Part shown: piece after piece, positions 32,165-38,237 of the stretch
How the letters are laid out: each line of letters begins with the position of its first letter
Numbering within the stretch: position 1 is the first letter of the stretch
IMG/VR virus record: IMGVR_UViG_3300002104_000077
Location: 1 to 42,910 of that record
Strand: one strand, 5' to 3'
Length of the DNA: 42,910 bases
Source of the DNA: a virus
The notes under the pieces: generated by a model
The model's input: only the letters and a program-made list of their open reading frames with translations
Told to the model about the DNA's origin: nothing
The model's database searches: none
Translations under genes and position numbers: made by a program

Positions 32165-32260
32165 ATGGGTCTAAACCTGCTGATCTTTTCAGCGGCCATT
32201 GTTCCGTTCGCCACTGGCTGGATATTGGCCCGGTGGCGATACAAGCGGCCGAAGCAGTAA
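32165..32260 (+). CDS. 31-aa single-span membrane peptide coupled to the TAXI gene
   Basis: A 31-codon ORF ('MGLNLLIFSAAIVPFATGWI...') starting one base after the TGA of the TAXI gene. It has one transmembrane-like segment (about 4-22) and a short basic tail ('RWRYKRPKQ'), so an N-out, C-in orientation is likely. Translational coupling suggests that it works with the secreted protein. It is below usual gene-finding length. Confidence 0.55.
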   Translation: MGLNLLIFSAAIVPFATGWILARWRYKRPKQ

Positions 32261-32379
32261 CGAACAACCAGCGCCACGACTCGCCGCCGTTAGCGGCTAC
32301 CTGAGCACCAAGCGGCCGCTGTGTCCGCCCTCTCCCGCTGATTAGCTGACCCAGCCCTAAGCTGCTGGCGAGCGTCACG

Positions 32380-32814
32380 GGAGGAAACGCAGAAGCCGGG
32401 CAATAACGCCGTCAACGGCCCGTAGCCCCGCGGGTGGCATTAGGGGGGACCGATCACCTGGGCAACCAGGCTGCATCGGAGTGTGATCGGCGAGTCGCAG
32501 TGATAGCAGGGTGGCCACCTTGCCCCGAGCCGATAGGCAGCGCGAGCTGACTGGTGAAGACGGGCAACACCCGGCTCGATTCGATCACACCCCGATGCAG
32601 GCATTCCGCCGCATCAAAACCCCTGGGAAGGACGCGAGTCCATCACTGGGGTCAGATCGGGCACGATCAGCGGCCAACCCACGGCGCAAGACGCTCCAGT
32701 GGTTGGCAGAGGAAGCGTAAGCCTCTACCCGTGCGACGGGTAAGCGCTGCAAATAGTCGCGTCATCCAACACAGCGCCCCATTCAACACAGGCCCGGCAA
32801 CTGCTGGGCCTTTT
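32380..32814 (+). ncRNA. Candidate large structured non-coding RNA with terminator
   Basis: The gap between the 31-aa peptide and the gene at 32846 is packed with stable hairpins: CCTGG-GCAA-CCAGG (32457-32470) inside CCGATCA/TGATCGG (32450-32456/32484-32490); GCAGGGT/ACCTTGC (32506-32523); CAGC-GCGA-GCTG (32538-32549) and CGGG-CAACA-CCCG (32561-32573), both spanned by CGAGCCG/CGGCTCG (32526-32532/32572-32578, which would compete with the second hairpin's last two bases); GGAC-GCGA-GTCC (32630-32641) inside ACCCC/GGGGT; a 9-bp bulged stem (32673-32682/32699-32707); AGAGG/CCTCT; ACCCG-TGCGA-CGGGT. Several loops are GNRA tetraloops. A long-range 19-nt inverted repeat with one mismatch (32471-32489/32582-32600) competes with the first stem. 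An intrinsic terminator (stem 32791-32810, T4) closes it. No frame looks protein-coding. The family is not recognised. Confidence 0.6.
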
Positions 32815-32845
32815 CATGCGCGCAGCGCGCATCAAGGAGACCTAC

Positions 32846-33100
32846 ATGCACCAGCAAATTCAGCAGCACCGCGAAGTGCTCGATGCCCTGCGCACTCGCT
32901 CGATCATGGCCGCCGCCGAACTCCACCGCCTGACGGGCACCGAGCCGCAGCCGGCCGCCGCGCGCTTCAAAGTGCAACCGGTGAGCGCTGGCCTGTTCCG
33001 CATCACCGACACCACCACCGGCAAGGTCAAGGGCTGGAAGCGCACCCACGGCGCCGCATGCGGATTTGCCCAGGCCTTGGAGCGGGAGGCGCGCCAGTGA
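32846..33100 (+). CDS. Hypothetical early protein
   Basis: An 84-aa protein. An N-terminal helical part ('MHQQIQQHREVLDALRTRSIMAAAELHRL') is followed by a small beta-prone part ('FKVQPVSAGLFRITDTTTGKVKGWKRTHGAACGFAQALE'). AAGGAGA precedes the ATG at 32846, just after the candidate RNA's terminator. The gene ends in a GTGA overlap with the next gene. No family recognised. Confidence 0.65.
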   Translation: MHQQIQQHREVLDALRTRSIMAAAELHRLTGTEPQPAAARFKVQPVSAGLFRITDTTTGKVKGWKRTHGAACGFAQALEREARQ

Positions 33101-33657
33101 TCAGCCTTGAGCTTTCCAGCATCCAAGCCAAGAGCGCCGAGCGCGAGGTGATCGCCAGCGCCTGCGAGCGCTTTATCCGTGATGGCGGCAAGATCGTGGC
33201 CGTGCCGGGTATCGAGGGGCGCTCTGACAGCCCCCACGCCTGGAACCGCAACGATATGGCGCTGCCCGGCAGCAGCCAGACTACCCGCGACCACAACGCA
33301 GACGCGGCGCTGGCAGAGCGCATCAAAGAGATAGCTGCCAAGGGCGGTGGCATTTCCTCGATGCGCGTCACGCTGCAGGTAGACCCGAGCCGGATCAAGC
33401 GGGTAGCCAAAGCCTTCGGCATCGAGATACCAACGGCGCGGGCGCCCACCACCATCAGCCCGCGGGCGCGCCAAGCAATCAGCGAAAGCCGTGCCACAGT
33501 ACGCACGCCCAAGGTCGAGATCGTCGCCACCCTGGCCGCCAGCGGCAGCACCATCGACGTCATGGCTGCAGCCGTAAGCGTGAACCGTCAGACCATCATG
33601 CGTTGGCTCAAGCAGTACGACATTAAGCGCGGGCCAAAGATGGATCTGTCCGCATGA
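33097..33657 (+). CDS. DNA-binding protein with C-terminal helix-turn-helix
   Basis: A 186-aa protein starting at a GTG with GGGAGG upstream, overlapping the previous stop. The C-terminal region ('IVATLAASGSTIDVMAAAVSVNRQTIMRWLKQYDIKRGPK', about residues 143-183) reads as a helix-turn-helix. The N-terminal two thirds are unrecognised but include 'CERFIRDGGKIVAVPG' and 'LAERIKEIAAKGGGISSMRV'. It is probably a regulator of phage early genes; the target is unknown. Confidence 0.6.
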   Translation: MISLELSSIQAKSAEREVIASACERFIRDGGKIVAVPGIEGRSDSPHAWNRNDMALPGSSQTTRDHNADAALAERIKEIAAKGGGISSMRVTLQVDPSRIKRVAKAFGIEIPTARAPTTISPRARQAISESRATVRTPKVEIVATLAASGSTIDVMAAAVSVNRQTIMRWLKQYDIKRGPKMDLSA

Positions 33658-33785
33658 AGCGGCGCGTCACCCGGCAGATCGCCGCGCGGCGTATCGCACA
33701 CCTGGACCTTGGCTCAGCACCAGCACCTGCCGCCCATGAGCAGCACCAGCACGCTGGCCACGCCAAACCGAAGAGGAAGCCCTGA
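33654..33785 (+). CDS. 43-aa basic micro-protein
   Basis: A 43-codon ORF starting in an ATGA overlap with the preceding stop and ending in a TGATG overlap with the next start. It is Arg/His/Ala-rich ('MKRRVTRQIAARRIAHL', 'HEQHQHAGHAKPKRKP'). Coupling at both ends supports translation; possibly nucleic-acid binding. Confidence 0.5.
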   Translation: MKRRVTRQIAARRIAHLDLGSAPAPAAHEQHQHAGHAKPKRKP

Positions 33786-34093
33786 TGGCTGCAAGCAATG
33801 CACAGCGCCAGGCGACCAAGAACGAGCGCGAGAAGGCCGACCTCAAGCGCCTGGGTGGCCGCATCTGCCGCTTCCACCTGCCAGCCGCGCCCGACGCCGC
33901 ACTGGCCGAGCTGATGGAGTGGCACGGCGTGAGCGACTGGCGCGAAGCCATCCAGACCCTGCTGCTGCGCCTGCATGCGGCCGGGCCTGAAGCGTCGGCG
34001 CCCTTCCTCGCCGTGTCGCGTCACGAAATAACCATATCGCCGAAAGTGTCACGCATCCTCGCCGAGTTCGTGGCACCGGCAGAACCCGAGTAA
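33785..34093 (+). CDS. Hypothetical early protein (ribbon-helix-helix-like)
   Basis: A 102-aa protein: basic N-terminus, then 'GGRICRFHLPAAPDAALAELMEWHGVSDWREAIQTLLLRLH', a strand followed by two helices that could form a ribbon-helix-helix DNA-binding unit, then a C-terminal 'HEITISPKVSRILAEF' segment. The start overlaps the previous stop as TGATG. The regulatory role is inferred from this pattern only. Confidence 0.5.
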   Translation: MAASNAQRQATKNEREKADLKRLGGRICRFHLPAAPDAALAELMEWHGVSDWREAIQTLLLRLHAAGPEASAPFLAVSRHEITISPKVSRILAEFVAPAEPE

Positions 34094-34119
34094 CCCACAG
34101 CCACTGGCCAGGAGTCCCC

Positions 34120-34443
34120 ATGCGCCGCATCTACCTCGCCGGGCCTATGACCGGCCTCCCCGACTTCAACTACCCAGCCTTCCATGCGCAAGCAGCACGC
34201 CTGCGCCAGCTCGGCTACCACGTCGAGAACCCAGCCGAAGGCGCCGTGCCACCCTGCGGCACCTGGGTCGGCTACATGCGCAACGCCATCCAGCAGCTGA
34301 TGACCTGCGAAGCGGTTGCCCTGCTGCCCGACTGGCAGAAGTCCCGCGGCGCCCTCATCGAGCACGGCCTGGCCGTAAACCTGGGGCTGCCGGCCAGGCC
34401 GGTCGATGAGTTTCAGGGGCAGGCGCCCGCGCACCCGCTGTAA
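34120..34443 (+). CDS. DUF4406 protein (nucleoside 2-deoxyribosyltransferase-like)
   Basis: A 107-aa protein with the DUF4406 signature: 'MRRIYLAGPMTGLPDFNYPAFHAQAARLRQLGYHVENPAE' and 'LMTCEAVALLPDWQKSRGALIEHGLAVNLGL'. The fold is that of nucleoside 2-deoxyribosyltransferases. In phages these proteins are common and may act on modified nucleotides, but activity is unproven. It directly precedes the DNA methyltransferase gene. Confidence 0.8.
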   Translation: MRRIYLAGPMTGLPDFNYPAFHAQAARLRQLGYHVENPAEGAVPPCGTWVGYMRNAIQQLMTCEAVALLPDWQKSRGALIEHGLAVNLGLPARPVDEFQGQAPAHPL

Positions 34444-34503
34444 CAGCAACCACCTACCCACAACGCTGCAGCCGGTAACGGAGGGCGGCGCCTGGAGAAA
34501 GCC

Positions 34504-36135
34504 ATGACCACCTACGGCAGCGTATGCAGCGGCATCGAGGCAGCCAGCTGCGCCTGGCACCCACTTGGCTGGCGCGCAGAGTGGTTCGCCGAAATCGAAC
34601 CGTTCCCCAGCGCGGTGCTGGCTCATCACTACCCTGGCACGCCAAACCTCGGCGATATGACCCTGCTCGCCGCCCAGGTGCTGGCCGGCACCATCAAGGC
34701 CCCCGACGTTCTGGTCGGCGGCACCCCCTGCCAGGCATTCAGCGTGGCAGGTATGCGCGCCGGCCTGGACGATCCGCGCGGCGCCCTGACTATCAAGTAT
34801 GTGGAGCTTGCAGATGCAGTTGACCATGTTCGATCAACCCGCGGCGACGATGAATGCATTGTCGTCTGGGAAAACGTCCCCGGCGTCCTCTCGGACAAAG
34901 GCAATGCGTTCGGGTGTTTCCTCGGGGCCCTGGTGGGCGAATCCGATGCGCTACTCCCGGCAGGGGGAAAATGGACGGACGCTGGTTGTGTGTATGGCCC
35001 CCGTCGAACAGCCGCATGGCGGGTGCTGGATGCCCAATATTTCGGCCTGGCCCAACGCCGCCGCCGTGTGTTCGTTGTCGCAAGTGCTCGAGCGGGGTTC
35101 GATCCCGCAGCGGTACTTTTTGAGCGCGAAGGCGTGCGCCGGGATACTCCGCCGCGCCGCGGCCAGGGGCAAGACATTGCCGGACGCGCTCCATTCGGCC
35201 CTGCGCTCCAGTGCGGATGCGGTTATCTGTTCGGAGAATCCCTAGGCGAATACGGCTGCCCGAACTGTGAGGGCGACGAAGGCCCAGCGGTCAGCGTGAT
35301 AGCGGGCGTGCCTGCATTCGGCAGCGCAAAGCTGGACGGCTCGCTATTCCAGGCCGGCACGCTGACCGCGAACGGAGCGCGGGGCGACTTCGAGAGCGAG
35401 ACGTTCTGTGTGACACCGCTGCGCGCGCAGCACAACTCAAGCCTACGCCACGACACTGATGCCTATGTTGTCGGCACGCTACAGGCGGGCGGCAAAGCCG
35501 CAGGCAGCGCAACCCAGCAGGATGCCGAGTCCGGCCTACTGGCGGTTCACGGCACCCAAGACCCGGTTGTACAGGTTGACCAGGCTCACACGCTTGGTCG
35601 GAACCATGGCCAGGAGAATGCAATCTTCGCCATCCAGAATGCCACTCGCGGAAAGGATCAGAACGGCCTGGGCATTGCCGCCGACTCACCCATGTACACA
35701 CTGGACCAGGCCAGTCAGCACGCTGTCTGCGTAACCGGCGACATCACCCACACACTCAAAGCCGATGGCTTCGATGGTAGCGAGGACGGCACAGGGCACG
35801 GACAGTCAAGTGCTCCGGTCCTTTCCTTCAAAGCGGGGCAGTCAGAGGCGGCGGGCGGGGTATTCGTCACGGAGGAATACGCCCCGACGCTCCAGGCTCA
35901 GAACAACGGCAGCACTGCAACCCCATCTGTGATGGTTGGCTCAGCCGTCCGCCGCCTCACCCCGCGCGAGTGTGAGCGCCTACAGGGATTCCCAGACGAC
36001 TACACGCTGATCCCCTGGCGCGGTAAGCCCGAGGATGAATGCCCTGACGGCCCGCGCTACAAAGCCATCGGCAACAGTAAGGCTGTTCCTGTTGTGCGAT
36101 GGATAGGGCGCCGCATCCAGCAGGAAATTGCCTAA
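34504..36135 (+). CDS. DNA cytosine-5 methyltransferase with large target-recognition insert
   Basis: A 543-aa C5 methyltransferase. Motif I 'GSVCSGIEAASCAWHPLGW', motif IV 'GGTPCQAFSVAG' (catalytic Cys76), motif VI 'ENVPG' (Glu123), motif VIII 'QRRRRVF', motifs IX-X 'RRLTPRECERLQGFPDDY' and 'AIGNSKAVPVVRWIGRRI'. Between VIII and IX is a very long variable region (about 190-470) holding a four-Cys zinc-ribbon-like cluster (C237, C239, C252, C255) and repeated Gly/Thr-rich strands. No restriction partner is seen, so it is probably a solitary phage methyltransferase protecting against host restriction. Confidence 0.9.
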   Translation: MTTYGSVCSGIEAASCAWHPLGWRAEWFAEIEPFPSAVLAHHYPGTPNLGDMTLLAAQVLAGTIKAPDVLVGGTPCQAFSVAGMRAGLDDPRGALTIKYVELADAVDHVRSTRGDDECIVVWENVPGVLSDKGNAFGCFLGALVGESDALLPAGGKWTDAGCVYGPRRTAAWRVLDAQYFGLAQRRRRVFVVASARAGFDPAAVLFEREGVRRDTPPRRGQGQDIAGRAPFGPALQCGCGYLFGESLGEYGCPNCEGDEGPAVSVIAGVPAFGSAKLDGSLFQAGTLTANGARGDFESETFCVTPLRAQHNSSLRHDTDAYVVGTLQAGGKAAGSATQQDAESGLLAVHGTQDPVVQVDQAHTLGRNHGQENAIFAIQNATRGKDQNGLGIAADSPMYTLDQASQHAVCVTGDITHTLKADGFDGSEDGTGHGQSSAPVLSFKAGQSEAAGGVFVTEEYAPTLQAQNNGSTATPSVMVGSAVRRLTPRECERLQGFPDDYTLIPWRGKPEDECPDGPRYKAIGNSKAVPVVRWIGRRIQQEIA

Positions 36136-36237
36136 GCCCCACCCTACCCGGTCGTTCCTTGTCTGATGCACTGACCGGGCGGGCGGCGCCCGCGAATTAT
36201 CGACCTCAACACCCAATCACGCCACACGGAGATACCC
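36136..36237. other. Short gap with inverted repeat before the DGR
   Basis: It holds a 7-bp inverted repeat CCCGGTC/GACCGGG (36147-36153 and 36173-36179) without a T-run, then a GC-rich block and the CGGAGA ribosome-binding site of the first DGR target gene. Confidence 0.4.
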
Positions 36238-36849
36238 ATGAAGCCTGAAATGATCACCCTGAAAGCCGGCCAGGCCACTATCAAGATGCCGGCCACCGCG
36301 CTGGCGCAGCTTGCGCTGGCCAGCGTTTTCGGCCAGTTGGTGCCGCAGCAATCGGCACCAGCACTTCCTGCCGGCGCTGTTCCTGCGCTTGGCGCTTACT
36401 GGCCTGGCCAGGGCGGCGTGAATGCCGGCCTTATGCGCGGCCTCGACGGGGCACGCGATTACTACCTGATCGTGCCGACCGGTGATGACGCCGAGTTCGA
36501 AGAGCTGAAGTACGGCCCGCGCGACTTCGAAGTGCCTGGCGCCGACAGCGCCTGGGATGGCCTGGCCAACACCAAGGCCCTGCTCGCCTCTGGCAAGTCG
36601 CACCCAGCGGCCGAGGCCTGCAATGGCTTCACCCGTGACGGCCACAGCGACTTCTACCTGCCGGCCCGTCGTGAGCTGCAGACGGCCGAGGCGGTGTGCC
36701 CTGAGGTGTTCAGCAAGGGCTGGCACTGGAGCAGCACGCAGCGCTCCGCCGACACCGCATTCGGCGTGCACTTCGGTGATGGCGGTCAGAACAACCTCGT
36801 CAAGCACTACGAGCTCCGTGTCCGTCCCGTCCGCAGATTGTTCATTTAA
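36238..36849 (+). CDS. DGR target protein 1 (C-type-lectin/DUF1566-like fold)
   Basis: A 203-aa protein. An N-terminal helical part (about 10-45) is followed by a DUF1566/formylglycine-enzyme-like C-type-lectin domain: 'DYYLIVPTGDDAEFEELKYGPRD', 'GHSDFYLPARRELQTAEA', 'KGWHWSSTQRSADTAF', ending 'YELRVRPVRRLFI'. The last part (residues about 167-199) is variable repeat 1. Eleven codons there differ from the template repeat, all by changes at template adenines. There is no signal peptide. It is 92 bases from target 2, separated by a hairpin and a terminator. The ligand and location of the protein are unknown. Confidence 0.9.
   Translation: MKPEMITLKAGQATIKMPATALAQLALASVFGQLVPQQSAPALPAGAVPALGAYWPGQGGVNAGLMRGLDGARDYYLIVPTGDDAEFEELKYGPRDFEVPGADSAWDGLANTKALLASGKSHPAAEACNGFTRDGHSDFYLPARRELQTAEAVCPEVFSKGWHWSSTQRSADTAFGVHFGDGGQNNLVKHYELRVRPVRRLFI
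36737..36836 (+). repeat. DGR variable repeat VR1
   Basis: A 100-nt repeat matching the template at 38138-38237 with 14 differences, every one at a template A (A to G, C or T). The last 26 bases (from GAGCTCCGTG to CCGCAG) are identical in all three copies and form the likely initiation of mutagenic homing (IMH) segment. Confidence 0.95.
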
Positions 36850-36867
36850 TCATTCGTTAATTCATTC

Positions 36868-36883
36868 CTGGCCGACAGGCCAG
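36868..36883 (+). other. DGR target-recognition hairpin after VR1
   Basis: A perfect 6-bp stem CTGGCC/GGCCAG with a GACA tetraloop, 31 bases after the end of VR1. Hairpins or cruciforms with GRNA-type tetraloops downstream of the VR are known target-recognition elements in the Bordetella phage DGR; this one fits that description. Confidence 0.7.
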
Positions 36884-36895
36884 CAGTAACTCAGG

Positions 36896-36915
36896 GGCGC
36901 ATCAGCGCCTTTTTT
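36896..36915 (+). terminator. Intrinsic terminator between the DGR target genes
   Basis: Stem GGCGC/GCGCC with ATCA loop and T6 on the plus strand. It suggests that target 1 is expressed more than the genes downstream, or that target 2 has separate expression. Confidence 0.8.
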
Positions 36916-36940
36916 GTTGCCTTCAGAAAGAGGAAGCACC

Positions 36941-37558
36941 ATGCAATCAGTAGCCCTGGCAGCACCAGCATTCACCCTCCCTGAAATCGGCCAAGCCTAC
37001 GGCGGCGGCTTCTTCTCCGGGATCACCGTTCAGGACGGCAAGCGCTACATGCTCATCACCGCAGGCCGCGAGCATGAGCTTGAAGGCGAATGGGGCGAGT
37101 ACGGCACGAAGATCGAAGGCGCCGACAGCTTCACCGATGGCCGCGCCAACACCGAGGCCATGGCCGCCGCTGGCAGCGAGCTGGCCCAGCAGGTTCTGGC
37201 GCTGAGCATCGGCGGCCACAGCGACTGGGCGATCCCGGCGCGCGACCAGCAGGAGCTGCAGTACCGCAACCTCAAGCCCACCGCGCGGGAGAACTACTGC
37301 TGCGGCCGTGACGGTGACAACCCGAACAGCCTGCCGATCGGCCTGCTCTACACGCCTGAGTCACCAACCAAGACCACGGTCGGTGCCTTCCGCGAGGGCG
37401 GCAGCGAGGCCTTCCAGCCAGCCTGGTACTGGTCGAGTTCGCGGCGCTCCGCCTACGACGCATTCTTCATGTACTTCGTTGATGGCTGTCAGGACAACCT
37501 CGGCAAGGACATCGAGCTCCGTGTCCGTCCCGTCCGCAGCGAGTTGATCATTGATTAA
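36941..37558 (+). CDS. DGR target protein 2 (C-type-lectin/DUF1566-like fold)
   Basis: A 205-aa protein related in layout to target 1: 'KRYMLITAGREHELEGEWGEYG', 'GHSDWAIPARDQQELQYRNL', 'PAWYWSSSRRSAYDAFFMYF', ending 'IELRVRPVRSELIID'. VR2 covers residues about 167-199, the same residue numbers as in target 1, with twelve altered codons. The region between (about 115-155) is longer and carries Cys-Cys and Pro-rich loops not found in target 1. There is no signal peptide. The ATG at 36941 has an AAGAGGAA site. Confidence 0.9.
   Translation: MQSVALAAPAFTLPEIGQAYGGGFFSGITVQDGKRYMLITAGREHELEGEWGEYGTKIEGADSFTDGRANTEAMAAAGSELAQQVLALSIGGHSDWAIPARDQQELQYRNLKPTARENYCCGRDGDNPNSLPIGLLYTPESPTKTTVGAFREGGSEAFQPAWYWSSSRRSAYDAFFMYFVDGCQDNLGKDIELRVRPVRSELIID
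37440..37539 (+). repeat. DGR variable repeat VR2
   Basis: A 100-nt repeat aligned without gaps to the template at 38138-38237. It has 15 differences, all at template adenines. The 3' 26 bases are identical to VR1 and the template. Confidence 0.95.
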
Positions 37559-37570
37559 TTTGTTCATTCA

Positions 37571-37597
37571 GCCGGCCGCTTGCGGCCGGTGCTTTTG
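37571..37597 (+). terminator. Strong hairpin after VR2 (target-recognition hairpin and/or terminator)
   Basis: An 8-bp perfect stem CCGGCCGC/GCGGCCGG, extended by a G-T pair, with a minimal loop, followed by TTTT. It starts 31 bases after VR2, the same distance as the hairpin after VR1, so it is probably the cognate DGR hairpin. The T-run also allows terminator function. Confidence 0.7.
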
Positions 37598-37611
37598 GGG
37601 AACCTTGCCGA

Positions 37612-37965
37612 ATGGCTATGCACACGGATCTGCCGATACACAAAGCCGCCTTTGACCTGCTGAGCATGGCCACTGACATAACGCGGAACATCCCGCGCGA
37701 CTTTAAGGCTGGGCTCGGCGCCAAGGTCAGGGACGAGTGCATCGAGGTGATGGTGCTGATCGCCCGAGCAAACGCAGCAAAGGACAAGCGCCAGCACCTG
37801 GGCGAGCTGGTTGAGCGTATCCAGGTGGTTGAGTTCCTGCTGCGGCTGTTCAAAGAGAAGCGCTTCATCAGCATTCCGCAGCACGCCGCGGCGATCCTCG
37901 TCACGGCATCCATCGGCAAGCAGGCCAACGCCTGGAAGAAGTCCGCAACCGCGCCCGCCACCTGA
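37612..37965 (+). CDS. avd: DGR accessory protein Avd (four-helix bundle)
   Basis: A 117-aa, strongly helical basic protein ('HKAAFDLLSMATDITRNIPRDFKAGLGAKVRDECIEVMVLIARANAAKDK', 'LVERIQVVEFLLRLFKEKRFIS', 'ASIGKQANAWKKSA'). Length, composition and place between target gene and template repeat match Avd, which forms a positively charged pentamer that binds the reverse transcriptase and the template RNA and is needed for mutagenic cDNA synthesis. GGGGAA lies nine bases before the ATG. Confidence 0.88.
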   Translation: MAMHTDLPIHKAAFDLLSMATDITRNIPRDFKAGLGAKVRDECIEVMVLIARANAAKDKRQHLGELVERIQVVEFLLRLFKEKRFISIPQHAAAILVTASIGKQANAWKKSATAPAT

Positions 37966-38137
37966 AGGTCACGGCCTTCACGTCTGTGCGATTTGAATCT
38001 GGTCGTGCCGCTGGCCCCTGGGTCACCGCCATGCGCATCAGAGATACCGCCGGTCTAAAGCGTCCGCGTAGGTCTCGCGCAGTTTCCTTGCTGATCGGCA
38101 CTGCCTTCGGCTTGGCGACGTAGATAGCACGATAGGT

Positions 38138-38237
38138 CGCAGCGCTCCGCCAACAACGCATTCAACATGAACTTCGATGATGGCAATCAGAACAACAACG
38201 ACAAGAACAACGAGCTCCGTGTCCGTCCCGTCCGCAG
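38138..38237 (+). repeat. DGR template repeat (TR)
   Basis: A 100-nt template between Avd and the reverse transcriptase. It holds 31 A, arranged largely as AAC/AAT codons in the frame of the VRs, so adenine mutagenesis can give many residues but not stop codons at these positions. It is the parent of VR1 and VR2 (14 and 15 changes, only at A). It lacks the downstream hairpin found after each VR, as expected for a template. The template RNA probably also includes the spacer from 37966. Confidence 0.95.

Noticed and set aside
32511-32720. Short plus-strand open frame within the structured RNA candidate
   Set aside because: It has no ribosome-binding site, runs through several perfect hairpins, and its translation shows no domain. 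I interpret the region as non-coding.
37901-38161. Minus-strand open frame across the end of Avd and the template spacer
   Set aside because: The translation contains a somewhat protein-like segment, but the frame is antisense to the template RNA, has no ribosome-binding site and includes part of the template itself. It is more likely incidental, possibly a gene remnant.
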